Source: an uncultured Pelagibacteraceae bacterium
Lineage (GTDB): Bacteria; Pseudomonadota; Alphaproteobacteria; Pelagibacterales; Pelagibacteraceae
Assembly (NCBI GenBank): GCA_902606445.1
Contig: CACLGJ010000005.1
Span: 1 to 46,512 of the forward strand
Reading direction: 5' to 3'
Length of the DNA: 46,512 nucleotides
Shown here: one piece after another, positions 31,638 through 41,489 of the stretch
Layout: each line of letters starts with the position of its first letter
Position numbering within the stretch: position 1 is the first letter of the stretch
Program-made: the position numbers and the translations under genes
The notes under the pieces: generated by a model
What the model was told of the DNA's origin: nothing
Databases searched by the model: none
Seen by the model: only the letters and a program-made list of their open reading frames with translations

Positions 31638-32564
31638 ATGTTTTCAGTAATTTTTCCAGGACAGGGTTCTCAATTTGTTGGTATGGGAAAAGAATTTTAT
31701 GAAAAGTATGATTTAGTAAAAGATTTGTTCAAACGAGCAGATGAAGTGCTAAATATACACTTATCAAAAATAATTTTAGAAGGTCCAAAAGAAGAATTAG
31801 ATTTAACTATTAACACCCAACCTGCAATTTTCTTAATAAGCTATTCTATTTTTCAAGTAATCTTAAAGGAATTTAATATAAATTTGAATAAAGCAAAATT
31901 TTACGCAGGTCATTCTCTTGGAGAATATTCAGCAATAGCTTGTGCTGGATATCTGGATTTTCAAGAGACAATAAGAATTTTAAAAATAAGAGGTAACGCC
32001 ATGCAAAACTCTATCCCTAAAGGTGAAGGTGGTATGACTGCAATATTAGGAGCCTCAATTGAAGAGATTGAAATTTTATTGAAAGAGAGTCAAAATACTT
32101 TTAAAGTAGAAGTTGCCAATGATAATTCAGAAGGTCAAATAGTATTAAGTGGAAGAACTCAAGATTTGGAAAAATTAGGACTTATATTAAAAGAAAAAAA
32201 AATTAAGAACATCAGACTTCCAGTTAGTGCACCATTTCATTGCAGTTTAATGAGTAAGGCTACAGAAATTATGAGAAAAGAGCTTTCAATGTTGAGTTTT
32301 AAAAAAGGAAACAATCCAATTATCTCAAACATTACAGCAGATGAAATTTTTAATGCAGCTGATTTAAAAGAATTATTAGTTAAACAAATCGAAAACAGAG
32401 TTCGTTGGAGAGAAAGTGTAATTAATATGATTAATAAGGGTGTAAATCAGTTTATAGAAATTGGCCCTGGCAAAGTTTTATCAGGACTAGTAAAAAGGAT
32501 AAATAAAGAAGTTGTAATAAGCTCAATTAATAGTGAAGAAGAGATAAAGAATATCAAAATATGA
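31638..32564 (+). CDS. fabD: Malonyl-CoA:ACP transacylase
   Basis: 308 residues. It loads malonyl groups on ACP for fatty-acid synthesis. PGQGSQFVGMG (7-17), GHSLGEYSA with nucleophile Ser93, Arg-containing IRGNAMQNSIP, and the catalytic His in LPVSAPFHCSLM are all present. It ends in an ATGA overlap with fabG. Divergent from rpsF. Confidence 0.97.
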   Translation: MFSVIFPGQGSQFVGMGKEFYEKYDLVKDLFKRADEVLNIHLSKIILEGPKEELDLTINTQPAIFLISYSIFQVILKEFNINLNKAKFYAGHSLGEYSAIACAGYLDFQETIRILKIRGNAMQNSIPKGEGGMTAILGASIEEIEILLKESQNTFKVEVANDNSEGQIVLSGRTQDLEKLGLILKEKKIKNIRLPVSAPFHCSLMSKATEIMRKELSMLSFKKGNNPIISNITADEIFNAADLKELLVKQIENRVRWRESVINMINKGVNQFIEIGPGKVLSGLVKRINKEVVISSINSEEEIKNIKI

Positions 32565-33295
32565 AAGATCTAGAGAACAAAAATATTATTGTTACAGGTG
32601 CATCAGGTGGTATTGGAAATTCAATAGTAGAAAAATTTTATGAGTGTGGTTCTAATATTCTTGCATCAGGAACAAGGATTGAAAAACTTGAAGAATTAAA
32701 AAATAGATTTAATAAAATTAAAATATTAAAATTCGATATTTCTCAAACTGATAAAATTGAGGGTTTCATAGAAAATGCTTCAAATGAATTAGGTGGACTT
32801 GATTGCATTGTAAATAATGCTGGAATTACTCAAGACAATTTAGCAATTAGAATGAGCATTGAGGAATGGAAAAACGTAATAGATATAAATTTAACTTCAA
32901 CTTTTTTAATGAGTAAATTTGCTATTAAAAAAATGCTAAAAAATAAAAAAGGGAAAATTATAAACATTACTTCAGTTGTAGGTCATACAGGAAATCTTGG
33001 ACAAGCTAACTACACTGCATCTAAGGCAGGAATTGTTGCAATGTCAAAAAGTTTGGCAGTAGAGTATGCAAAAAAAAATATTAATGTAAATTGTATTTCC
33101 CCAGGATTTATCAAGACTGCGATGACTGATAAAATTGATGAGAAATTTAAAGAGTCCATTATTTCAAAGATTCCATCATTAAGATTAGGAGAGCCGGAAG
33201 ATATTGCAAATGTAGTTCTTTTTTTAGCATCAGCTAAATCAAACTATATTAATGGTGAAACAATACATGTTAATGGAGGCATGTATATGGCTTGA
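32561..33295 (+). CDS. fabG: 3-Oxoacyl-ACP reductase
   Basis: 244 residues. NADPH-binding TGASGGIGNS (12-21), NNAGIT at 85-90, and the catalytic set Asn110, Ser138, Tyr151 and Lys155 (YTASK). The ISPGFIKTAMTDKI segment is characteristic of FabG. It is coupled to fabD by a 4-base overlap and is followed by acpP after 48 bases. Confidence 0.96.
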   Translation: MKDLENKNIIVTGASGGIGNSIVEKFYECGSNILASGTRIEKLEELKNRFNKIKILKFDISQTDKIEGFIENASNELGGLDCIVNNAGITQDNLAIRMSIEEWKNVIDINLTSTFLMSKFAIKKMLKNKKGKIINITSVVGHTGNLGQANYTASKAGIVAMSKSLAVEYAKKNINVNCISPGFIKTAMTDKIDEKFKESIISKIPSLRLGEPEDIANVVLFLASAKSNYINGETIHVNGGMYMA

Positions 33296-33319
33296 CAATC
33301 TAGCGAATTAAACTATTAA
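33292..33319 (+). promoter_or_regulatory. Probable promoter of acpP
   Basis: A perfect -35 hexamer TTGACA (33292-33297) overlaps the fabG stop codon and is followed after 16 bases by TATTAA (33314-33319). Transcription would begin near 33326, and acpP has its own Shine-Dalgarno site (AAGGA, about 5 bases before the ATG at 33344). An extra promoter here would raise acyl carrier protein above the fabD-fabG level, as needed for an abundant protein. Confidence 0.5.
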
Positions 33320-33343
33320 CGATTTATAACAAAAAGGATCAAT

Positions 33344-33583
33344 ATGTCGGAAGATGTTTCAAGTAAAGTAAAAAAAATAGTTGCAGATCATTTAGGTATA
33401 GATGAGGCAAAAGTCACGGAGGAATCAAGTTTTATTGATGATCTAGGAGCTGATAGTTTAGATACAGTAGAATTGGTAATGGCTTTTGAAGAAGAGTTTG
33501 GTTCAGAAATTTCTGATAGTGAAGCTGAAAAAATTTTAACAGTTGGTGATGCTGTTAAATTTATTGAAGGTAAAGCAAATTAA
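33344..33583 (+). CDS. acpP: Acyl carrier protein
   Basis: 79 residues, strongly acidic, unlike most proteins in the window. The phosphopantetheine attachment site is Ser38 in [22 protein letters not shown]. It carries growing acyl chains for fatty-acid and lipid A synthesis. A likely dedicated promoter precedes it. In many alphaproteobacteria fabF comes next; here gmk follows after 11 bases. Confidence 0.98.
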   Translation: MSEDVSSKVKKIVADHLGIDEAKVTEESSFIDDLGADSLDTVELVMAFEEEFGSEISDSEAEKILTVGDAVKFIEGKAN

Positions 33584-33594
33584 AAAATTTCTTA

Positions 33595-34227
33595 ATGCCC
33601 TCTTCTAATGATGGGATAATGGTGATTTTATCCTCTCCCTCTGGAGCTGGAAAAACAACCCTGGTCAATTTACTTTCAAAAAAAAATAATTTTGAAATTT
33701 CCGTATCACATACTACTAGACAACCACGTCCAAACGAGTCCTCTGGGGTAGATTATCATTTTGTTTCTGATAAAGAATTTAAAAGATTAATCAAAAATGA
33801 AGAATTTTTAGAATACGCTAAAGTATTTAATAATTATTATGGAACTTCAAGAACACCAGTTATCGATAAGCTGAACAAAGGCAAGAATGTTTTATTCGAT
33901 ATAGATTGGCAAGGCGCTGATCAAATTAAAAATAAAAATTTAGATTTTAAACTAATTACTTTCTTTATTTTACCTCCTAACAAGCAAACTTTATATGAGA
34001 GATTGTCAAATAGAGATATGAAAGACAAGCTTATAGCTGAAGAAAGAATGAAACAATTTGAACATGACGTACTTCATTGGATTAATTATAATTATGTAGT
34101 AATCAATGATGATTTAGATTCCTGTTACAACAAAATTCAAAATTTAATTAATGCAGAAATTAATAATGGTTCAAAAGATTACGATCCAGAATATATCCGC
34201 AGTCACGTAGAAAGTTTAACCTCTTAA
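33595..34227 (+). CDS. gmk: Guanylate kinase
   Basis: 210 residues. It phosphorylates GMP with ATP. P-loop [10 protein letters not shown] (13-22), GMP-binding [20 protein letters not shown], and YYGTSRTPV and [13 protein letters not shown] follow in the family order. It starts 11 bases after acpP and its 3' end overlaps the convergent rsmA gene by 12 bases. Confidence 0.97.
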   Translation: MPSSNDGIMVILSSPSGAGKTTLVNLLSKKNNFEISVSHTTRQPRPNESSGVDYHFVSDKEFKRLIKNEEFLEYAKVFNNYYGTSRTPVIDKLNKGKNVLFDIDWQGADQIKNKNLDFKLITFFILPPNKQTLYERLSNRDMKDKLIAEERMKQFEHDVLHWINYNYVVINDDLDSCYNKIQNLINAEINNGSKDYDPEYIRSHVESLTS

Positions 34228-35004
34228 ATTTTCATATTCTTCTGTAAGTTTATAGTAAGTTTCAAAATTTAAATTTTGAGGTCTTAAATTTAAATTAATT
34301 TTTAGTTTATTTGCTATTTGAATACTCCCATTAAACAAATGATTGTAAGGTTTTTTTAACATCTTGCGCCTATGCATAAAAAAAATTCTGGTTAATTTTT
34401 CCAGGTTTTTTGGATTTTTGATTGAAAAAAAATTTGATTTCGGTCTAAACAATAATAGGCTACTATTTATTTTAGGCTTAGGAAAAAAACTAGTAGGTTT
34501 TATATCACAAATTTTCTCTACGCTTAATTTCCAGTTAGCTAAAATTGACAATCTTCCATAATATCTAGTATTATATTTTGCAATAATTCTATCAGCAACC
34601 TCTTTTTGAAACATAAGTATCAAACAATCAAACCAAAATTTATTATCTCTTATATTTAAAATCCATTTACACAAAATTTCTGTGGAAATATTATATGGTA
34701 AATTTCCAAATACTATCAAATTTTCTTTATCAAGATTATTTTCATCAATTTTCAAAACATCTTTGTTAATAATTTTAACTTTAGAGCCTAAGTTTTCATT
34801 AAGTAAAGTAGTTAATTGATCATCCTTCTCAATAACTATTACTTTTTTTGGAAATTTTTTTAGAATATTTTTTGTTAGGTTTCCTGTACCTGGACCAATT
34901 TCTAATATAGATTTATCTTTAATCTCAATAATATTGAGTATTTTATCAATAATATTTTGATCAATTAGAAAGTTTTGGCCTAAACTTTTTTTTGCTTTAA
35001 TCAC
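34216..35004 (-). CDS. rsmA: 16S rRNA (adenine1518/1519-N6)-dimethyltransferase
   Basis: 262 residues. RsmA (KsgA) dimethylates two adjacent adenines near the 3' end of 16S rRNA. GQNFLID (9-15), the SAM motif LEIGPGTGN (34-42), and the catalytic [10 protein letters not shown] near residue 100 are present, with [15 protein letters not shown] later. The GTG start at 35004 overlaps the pdxA stop (GTGA), supporting coupled translation. Last gene of the lptF-to-rsmA unit. Confidence 0.96.
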   Translation of the reverse strand: MIKAKKSLGQNFLIDQNIIDKILNIIEIKDKSILEIGPGTGNLTKNILKKFPKKVIVIEKDDQLTTLLNENLGSKVKIINKDVLKIDENNLDKENLIVFGNLPYNISTEILCKWILNIRDNKFWFDCLILMFQKEVADRIIAKYNTRYYGRLSILANWKLSVEKICDIKPTSFFPKPKINSSLLLFRPKSNFFSIKNPKNLEKLTRIFFMHRRKMLKKPYNHLFNGSIQIANKLKINLNLRPQNLNFETYYKLTEEYENLRG

Positions 35005-35963
35005 TTATTATCCAAAAAATTCAATGCTTTGATTAAACTAAGTGGACTTGATTTATTTTTTCCTATCATTTTAACATTCGGTCCGTGATCTGGGGTCACT
35101 CTTAATATAGGTAAACCCATCGTTATATTAATTGCATCATATTCATATAAAGTTTTGATTGGAGTGAGAACTTGATCGTGATACATCCCTAATATTACGT
35201 TAAAATTTTTTCTATTAGCTCTTAAAAATATTGTATCTGCAGAAAAAGGTCCATCAACATTGATACCTTGTTTTTTTTTAATTTTGATTGCAGGTTTTAT
35301 AATTTTCTCATCCTCGTTGAAACTAGATATACTTTCACAATGCGGATTTAACCCAGTAACACCAATTTTTGCCTTGATTTTAATATATTTTTTAAAAAAA
35401 TTATCTATAAGTTGAATTTTTTCTGAAACTAATTTTTTTGTAATATTTTTTGAAACATATTTTAAAGGTAAGTGAGTTGTTAAAGGACAAACAGATAATT
35501 TTTTATTATAAATTAGCATTCCTGTATTTTTCTTTTTAAAATTATCTGAAATAAATTCAGTAATTCCCAAATATTTTTTATTCAAAAAAACTTTATTAAT
35601 TGGTCCATTAATCAATTTATTTGTTAAACCACTGGAAATTAGTTTAAAAGCTAATCTGAAAGAATCCTCTAAATAATCATTTATTAATTTTCTTTTTAAA
35701 AGTTTTGATGATGAATTTTTAAAATTTATATTAAGTATATTTAAATTTTTATTATTTAACTTTTTTGAAAAAACTTTTTTTACGTCTAATATTTCTAATT
35801 TTTTTTTAAAATCAAAAAATTTCATCTGATTAATTAGTATTTTTTTGTCACAAATCAAAATTAAAGGACTTTTGATTTTTTTCTTTTTAATTGCTTTAAA
35901 AAAAATTTCAAAAAATATACTATCAGGTTCTCCAGCTATAATTATAATTGGTTTATTTTTCAT
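35001..35963 (-). CDS. pdxA: 4-Hydroxythreonine-4-phosphate dehydrogenase
   Basis: 320 residues. It acts in pyridoxal phosphate synthesis by the DXP-dependent route. The three metal-binding His positions of the family are visible in TTHLPLKYV, GLNPHCES and GMYHDQVLTPIK. GPFSADTIFLR and RVTPDHGPNVK also match. The first third is Lys-rich and poorly conserved. It sits between surA and rsmA as in E. coli and overlaps surA by 11 bases. Confidence 0.93.
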   Translation of the reverse strand: MKNKPIIIIAGEPDSIFFEIFFKAIKKKKIKSPLILICDKKILINQMKFFDFKKKLEILDVKKVFSKKLNNKNLNILNINFKNSSSKLLKRKLINDYLEDSFRLAFKLISSGLTNKLINGPINKVFLNKKYLGITEFISDNFKKKNTGMLIYNKKLSVCPLTTHLPLKYVSKNITKKLVSEKIQLIDNFFKKYIKIKAKIGVTGLNPHCESISSFNEDEKIIKPAIKIKKKQGINVDGPFSADTIFLRANRKNFNVILGMYHDQVLTPIKTLYEYDAINITMGLPILRVTPDHGPNVKMIGKNKSSPLSLIKALNFLDNK

Positions 35964-36879
35964 TGATTGAATAGTTGAGTTTGGATTTATTGAAGTAGAT
36001 TTTTGAAAATCTATTTAATTGTTTATTTTTTTCTAAATCGATTATCTTTTTTAATTCTTCATCCTTATTAATTTCTATCTCTTTATTTCTTATGTCTTCA
36101 ATTTTTAATATTAAAAAATTATTACCTATTTTTATTAAATCAGTAAAATTACCTTTATCTATTGAATTAAGTTTTTTCCTCATTTTTTTTGATAAACTAA
36201 TTTCATTAATCCAACCTATCTTTCCACCAAATTTAGCGCTATCAGAATTACTATAAATATTTGCAGTATTATTAAAACCTATTTCACTTATACTTTGTGT
36301 AATTTCTTTATAAAAGTTTTCTAACTCCATGTCTTTTTTTTTTTGAAAAACAATTTCAGAAAGAAAAAATTCTTTGTTAGAAGTTTTTTCAGAGTTATTT
36401 ATTTGTTCTAAAATTTTTTTTTCATTTATTTTGACCTGATTTTTATATTTTAAATAGATTAAATCATTCCATAATAACTCAATTTTAATTTTTTCTTTTA
36501 TTTCAGGTAAAGAATAATTATTTTTTTCTTGTAATATATTTTTAAATTCTTGCTCATCACTTAAACCTAACTTTGAGTATAAATTTTTGAGATGTGGTGT
36601 TATTAATACATTTTCATTTTCAATCTTTAAAAATTTTTCAATTTCCTTTTCTTTTATAATTTGATTGATTAAAGTGTTTTTTGCTAATCTTAATTTCTGA
36701 TCAGAGTTTAATTGACTCAATTGTGGATTTAATATTTCTAGATAGTTACTTTCTTTTTCAATATCGTAGTTAGTAATGATTTTATCATCTATTTTGATAT
36801 GAATTACAATATCTGCTAATAAATTTTTATTTAAAATAAATAAACCAAAAATTATTATTAAAATTTTTTTTCCAATCAT
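35953..36879 (-). CDS. surA: SurA-like periplasmic chaperone / parvulin-type foldase
   Basis: About 308 residues. An N-terminal signal sequence (KKILIIIFGLFILNKNLLA) sends it to the periplasm. The N-domain (IDDKIITNYDIEKESNYLEILNPQ) matches the SurA chaperone module. A single degenerate parvulin-like region spans residues ~170-270 (FFLSEIVFQKK, AKFGGKIGWINEISLSKKM, FLILKIEDIR). The isomerase active site is not clearly intact, so a chaperone role is more likely. The ATG at 36879 is preferred to an in-frame TTG at 36885. Its position between lptD and pdxA supports the assignment. Confidence 0.88.
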   Translation of the reverse strand: MIGKKILIIIFGLFILNKNLLADIVIHIKIDDKIITNYDIEKESNYLEILNPQLSQLNSDQKLRLAKNTLINQIIKEKEIEKFLKIENENVLITPHLKNLYSKLGLSDEQEFKNILQEKNNYSLPEIKEKIKIELLWNDLIYLKYKNQVKINEKKILEQINNSEKTSNKEFFLSEIVFQKKKDMELENFYKEITQSISEIGFNNTANIYSNSDSAKFGGKIGWINEISLSKKMRKKLNSIDKGNFTDLIKIGNNFLILKIEDIRNKEIEINKDEELKKIIDLEKNKQLNRFSKIYFNKSKLNYSINEK

Positions 36880-36881
36880 CT

Positions 36882-39266
36882 TCAATAAATACTTGGACTA
36901 GTTACCTCAGCAAATGGCGTTATAGTTAATTTGAATAAAATATTTTCTTCAGGTTTTAACTCACTATCACTATAAAAATCTTTGTTATATTCTATAGAGG
37001 CAGCTAAGCAGTCATTTTTGTACTGATACATAAAATTGTAATATTCAGTTAAATCTTTAGTCTTATTTTTTCTCGTTGAAAAAAATAAACTATTAGAACT
37101 ATCCAAAGAGTAGCTGGTAGTATTTGTTAAGTAAGAATTTTTTTCTATTGTATTATTTTCATTTAGGTAGTCAAAAGTGGTAATTAGATTATTTACCTTA
37201 AATTCTGAAATTAAATTTTCATAATTTATGTTTTCGAAATTATTCTTTAATGATGAAATATATTTTATTGTTGAAAAATTATTTGGATTTATACTTATTT
37301 CACTGAAAATATTCGACATTTTATCACCCATCTGATTAATTTTAGGTATGTCTTTATTTTCTTCAAATCTTAAATTATTTGCAAATTTTAAACTTAATAT
37401 TTCACTTGATTTTGACTTATTCATGTATGAATAATCAACTCCATAAACCAAAGACATTCCACCCTCGATACTTGAACCATCTGTAATTCTATCTATCGAA
37501 TAGATATTTGTTAAATCTATTTTTCTTTCTTCAGTTCTATCATCTTTTGTATGGGTTGGTGCTATTCTCAAAGATATTTTCGGTTTAAGAATATTTTGAA
37601 AATCATCATCCTCTTTAATCAAAGGTAAACTTGAATTATATTGGTAAATTCCCGAAAGAAAAAAATGTTTTTTGTTTTTATAATTAGAATTTTTATTTTC
37701 ACTATTATTATTTCTTAACAAAATTTCGTGATTATTTAGAAAACCAAATTTATTGGTTTTTGGATAGGAATTAAAAATTAAATCATTAATTACATATTTT
37801 TCCTGAATATTGGTATTATAGTGTCTGATTGTAGCATCAGAGGTTATGTTTATATTTCCTTTGAGATTTCCTAAATTATCAAAATTTTTTGATAACCTTA
37901 CTTTTGGTAAGATATATTCATATCTATCGTTATTTTTTTTATTTAAGTCTTCGTATATCGTTGAATTAACATTTATTGATAAATTATTAGAATACAAATC
38001 CAAATTTAAAGAATTTTCCATAATATCATTATCTTCAATTAGATCTCCTTTTAATTTTTCAGTTTTCAAATATTTATCATTGGAGGTTGTTTGAATCTTT
38101 AAGTTCAATTGACTTGTTTCAAAATTTTTTAATAATGAATTTTTATCATATTCGTAAAAAAAATGATTTTTTGAATTTTTGTTTTTTTCATGAAATAAAC
38201 TCAAATCAGCGTTATGGTAACTATCTAAATTTTTTTGTCTGAATTCAGTCTGTAATAAAATTTTTTGTTCAGCATATAATCTTGGTGAAAAAGTAAAATC
38301 TTTATTTTCTGCTATCGCATAAAAGAAGGGCATATTTAGATAATTATTAGAATTAGTGGAATTTTGGATTGAAGGTATTAAAAAACCTGTTTTTCTTTTT
38401 ACTGTTGGATCTGGATGAAAAAATTTTGGAAAATAAGCTACTGGGACATCATAAAGTTTTAAAACTGCATCTTGGTATGAGATTTCACGTTTTTTTTTAT
38501 CATGCTTAATTTTTTTGGCACTCAATTGCCAAGGCGGGCATCCGTCTCTTTTTTTACAACTTGTAAATACACCTTTATTTATTTCTGATTTATTTTCATC
38601 TATCTTTCCACTATTACCAAATAATTTAAAGTCATTTGAGTTATCGCTATTAGAATCACTAAGACTTAATTTAATATCTTTTCCAAAAATATTTTTTGTT
38701 TTAGTATTTATATATGCAACTGATGTTTTAAAAGTATTAAGATTGATATCTTGGCTTGAGAGATTTTTTACTTTTATTAAATTTTTATTAATCTCATAAA
38801 TAAAACTATCTACGTAGTAAGTATTTTTTTGATTATCCTCTATTTTAGTAGTTTTGTCTGATGTAACAATATTATTTTTTTGATCGTAGAGTATTTTTTC
38901 ACTTTCAATAATATAACCAGTGTCCTCCTGAGATATCTCAATATTTCCTTTAGCTTCAAACTTAAGTTTTTTTTGATAAAAAATTGCTTCATCAAAATTT
39001 ATTTTTACTTTTTCAGATTTAATATATGCTTTTCCGTTTCCATACGATTTAAGTACATCTGAATTTTTCAAATAAATGAACTTATCTGAACTTAATTCTA
39101 AATTTTTATCTTCAGACACAGCTTTGCCATTGTATGAGTTTATTTGACTCCCTTCATTTAAGATTTCAATATTTTTACTCTCAAAAATAAATGATTGAGA
39201 ATAAATAATTTCAGGAAAACAAATTAAACTCATTATAAAAATGATATGTAGAATATTATTTTTCAT
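36882..39266 (-). CDS. lptD: LPS-assembly outer membrane protein LptD
   Basis: 794 residues. Signal peptide at 1-23, an LptA-like beta-jellyroll (about 25-220), then a large beta-barrel. The bridge has the alphaproteobacterial marks CKKRDGCPPWQLSAKKIKHD and DVPVAYFPKFFHPDPTVKRKTGFLIPSI. Two Cys in the bridge and one near the C-terminus (NDCLAAS) could form the inter-domain disulfide that matures LptD. It inserts LPS in the outer leaflet. It overlaps lptG upstream by 11 bases and its stop lies 2 bases before the surA start. Confidence 0.93.
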   Translation of the reverse strand: MKNNILHIIFIMSLICFPEIIYSQSFIFESKNIEILNEGSQINSYNGKAVSEDKNLELSSDKFIYLKNSDVLKSYGNGKAYIKSEKVKINFDEAIFYQKKLKFEAKGNIEISQEDTGYIIESEKILYDQKNNIVTSDKTTKIEDNQKNTYYVDSFIYEINKNLIKVKNLSSQDINLNTFKTSVAYINTKTKNIFGKDIKLSLSDSNSDNSNDFKLFGNSGKIDENKSEINKGVFTSCKKRDGCPPWQLSAKKIKHDKKKREISYQDAVLKLYDVPVAYFPKFFHPDPTVKRKTGFLIPSIQNSTNSNNYLNMPFFYAIAENKDFTFSPRLYAEQKILLQTEFRQKNLDSYHNADLSLFHEKNKNSKNHFFYEYDKNSLLKNFETSQLNLKIQTTSNDKYLKTEKLKGDLIEDNDIMENSLNLDLYSNNLSINVNSTIYEDLNKKNNDRYEYILPKVRLSKNFDNLGNLKGNINITSDATIRHYNTNIQEKYVINDLIFNSYPKTNKFGFLNNHEILLRNNNSENKNSNYKNKKHFFLSGIYQYNSSLPLIKEDDDFQNILKPKISLRIAPTHTKDDRTEERKIDLTNIYSIDRITDGSSIEGGMSLVYGVDYSYMNKSKSSEILSLKFANNLRFEENKDIPKINQMGDKMSNIFSEISINPNNFSTIKYISSLKNNFENINYENLISEFKVNNLITTFDYLNENNTIEKNSYLTNTTSYSLDSSNSLFFSTRKNKTKDLTEYYNFMYQYKNDCLAASIEYNKDFYSDSELKPEENILFKLTITPFAEVTSPSIY

Positions 39267-40335
39267 TGATATTTATAAGTCCAATTAATGATAAGACGAA
39301 TATAACAAATAAAGGAAAAAATATTGATGGATATATTGGAATCTTTCCATTGTTACCTAGAGAATTAAAAATAAAGTTAATATAGTAAATTATTACAGAT
39401 AAAAACACTCCTACAATCACATGAATCAAAAAAGATCTTTGTTTTGTAAAGTTAAACATAATCGTTATAGAAAATAGTGTAAATATCCCATAAAAAAAAG
39501 GCGTTGTAAAAAGCTTGAGCAATTGAATTGTTATCTCATCAGATGAATAACCTAATTTCTTAAAATCATCCTTTAAGCTAAAAAGTTTAAATAGATCTAA
39601 TGATGACATATTTGAGAAAAGATTATTTATTTTTTCAGAATTAAAATTTGTCGTAATTCTTAAAAATCCCTCTATATCATTATTTTTATTCTCAATTGTT
39701 ATTGTGGGATTATAGATAATCCAATTAAAGTCTTTAATATTAATTTTCTCTGATTTGATTACCCTAATTAATTCAAAATTTGGGTTTAGTTCATTGATAA
39801 TATTGTTAAATAAAAACTCATTATCAATATATTCGGATTTAATAATATATTTCTTATTATCTATCTCGTCTTTTATCCAAAGTCCACTTTCAGTTACCAT
39901 TGCTAAATATTTATTATCGTCAGAAAAGTTGTTTTTGATGTCAGAATAATAAAATTTTAATTTAGCTGCTGTATTATAATAAATTAACACATTGAAAATT
40001 CCAATTAATAAAGAAACAGTAAATAAAATTTTAATTATTTTAAAATTACTCAGACCAATTTTTTTGAATAAGTTAAGTTCATCATTTTTAAATAAATCAT
40101 AAAAAAAAAATTGTGAAGAAATAATAAACACAAATGGAAAAATTTCAAAAAGTGTAATTGGAGTGTTCATCAAAGTTAAAAGATATGGATAATAAAAATT
40201 TTCATTCATATCTTTAAAAAAATTAATTTCTTCAAGCAAACCTAAAATGAAAATTAAAGATAGAAATATTAATGAAACGTAGAGAAATTTTTTTATAAAA
40301 TTGGCAATTATATATCTCTGGTATATTTTAAGCAT
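39256..40335 (-). CDS. lptG: LPS export ABC transporter permease LptG
   Basis: About 359 residues from the ATG at 40335, which overlaps the lptF stop by 8 bases; the longer frame would overlap by 41. YjgP/YjgQ fold with three membrane spans at each end and a periplasmic beta-jellyroll between. IFPFVFIISSQFFFYDLFKNDELNLFKKIGLSNFKI is the region that docks the LptB ATPase, with the conserved acidic residue in the coupling helix. It works with LptF and LptB to pull LPS from the inner membrane. The F/G order follows the usual gene arrangement. Confidence 0.9.
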   Translation of the reverse strand: MLKIYQRYIIANFIKKFLYVSLIFLSLIFILGLLEEINFFKDMNENFYYPYLLTLMNTPITLFEIFPFVFIISSQFFFYDLFKNDELNLFKKIGLSNFKIIKILFTVSLLIGIFNVLIYYNTAAKLKFYYSDIKNNFSDDNKYLAMVTESGLWIKDEIDNKKYIIKSEYIDNEFLFNNIINELNPNFELIRVIKSEKINIKDFNWIIYNPTITIENKNNDIEGFLRITTNFNSEKINNLFSNMSSLDLFKLFSLKDDFKKLGYSSDEITIQLLKLFTTPFFYGIFTLFSITIMFNFTKQRSFLIHVIVGVFLSVIIYYINFIFNSLGNNGKIPIYPSIFFPLFVIFVLSLIGLININEK

Positions 40336-41431
40336 TTTTAGATAATTTATAAAAAGAATAGTAGCCAATAATAAAAATAGTTATTGGGATCAACAAATAT
40401 AAAATTGCATAATTAATTGATAATCCTACATATCTTACTGATATTTCTGAGTAAACAAGTATGAAAAAAATTATTAGAAATAAAAAATTTATCTTGGTCT
40501 TATAATTTTTATCATTTTTAGAAAATAAAATTAAAAAAGCAGTAAATAAAACTATTATAGGAATGTATATAGGTTTATACAATCTTTTAGTAAGTTCAAT
40601 TTTTATTTCTTTAAAAAGATTTTCATCGCAATTAAATTTATCAAATTTTTTATTCTGAATATCAAAAAAGCAACTGAGTAATATCTTAGTGTCTATTTCT
40701 TGAATTTTTGGAACTGTTATTGTCTTTGTGTTCAAATTCTGTAAATTAAAATTTATCTGATCAAAATCAAAAATATTAATTTTCTTTTTTTTTATATTTA
40801 TTACTTTTCCATTAAATAACTCTAAAACTTTCCGTGATTTATCCTCTACTAAAATACCACTAGACGCATATATCATTTTTGTATTTTGTTTTTTATTTTC
40901 TTCTAGAAAAATATTTTCAAAACTTCCATCATTTTTTTTTTTATCGATAAAAATTGTTAAACCTTTAGTTACATTTATAAATTTTCCTTCTTTAATAAGC
41001 GATGTAAAGAAATCAATATTAGAATTTTTTAAATAATTTCTTGCTTCTAATTTTGATAATGGTGCAATATATGATCCTAAAAAGATTTGAAAGATCATAT
41101 AAACCAAAGAAAAAATTAATAGCTTATTTAAAAAATTTATTTTGCTTACCCCATTAAGCCAAAATATAAAAATTTCATTTTTAATCTCATATCTAATAAT
41201 TGTGTAAAAAATTGATAGAAAAAAAATGAAAGGCAATATTCGCTGAATTATCTTTGGAAAATTCAATATGGAATAATAAAAATAAATTTTTAATCCATGA
41301 CCATCTTCAGTAACAAAATCGAAATAATTTACAGCTTGAATAGTCCAAACTATCAAACCTGCGATAACTAAACTCGCTAAAAAAAAGGCTGATATATCAA
41401 GGTAAAATTTTCTATATATTAATTTTTTCAT
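40328..41431 (-). CDS. lptF: LPS export ABC transporter permease LptF
   Basis: 367 residues, same architecture as LptG: spans at about 12-32, 55-80 and 100-120, a jellyroll domain, and three C-terminal spans. [35 protein letters not shown] is the coupling-helix region, followed by [11 protein letters not shown]. First gene of the lptF-lptG-lptD-surA-pdxA-rsmA unit, divergent from pepA with a short gap, as in other alphaproteobacteria. Confidence 0.9.
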   Translation of the reverse strand: MKKLIYRKFYLDISAFFLASLVIAGLIVWTIQAVNYFDFVTEDGHGLKIYFYYSILNFPKIIQRILPFIFFLSIFYTIIRYEIKNEIFIFWLNGVSKINFLNKLLIFSLVYMIFQIFLGSYIAPLSKLEARNYLKNSNIDFFTSLIKEGKFINVTKGLTIFIDKKKNDGSFENIFLEENKKQNTKMIYASSGILVEDKSRKVLELFNGKVINIKKKKINIFDFDQINFNLQNLNTKTITVPKIQEIDTKILLSCFFDIQNKKFDKFNCDENLFKEIKIELTKRLYKPIYIPIIVLFTAFLILFSKNDKNYKTKINFLFLIIFFILVYSEISVRYVGLSINYAILYLLIPITIFIIGYYSFYKLSKNA

Positions 41432-41489
41432 TGAAAATAAAATTAAACTTTATATATCACTCATCTCGTATAGATTGTATTTAAAATTT

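Noticed and set aside
37846-39062. Several plus-strand frames inside lptD
   Set aside because: They mirror the AT-rich antisense of a real coding gene and show no domain or ribosome site.
41475-41489. Upstream TTG start for pepA
   Set aside because: The ATG at 41490 is nearby and gives the usual N-terminus; the TTG adds only five residues.
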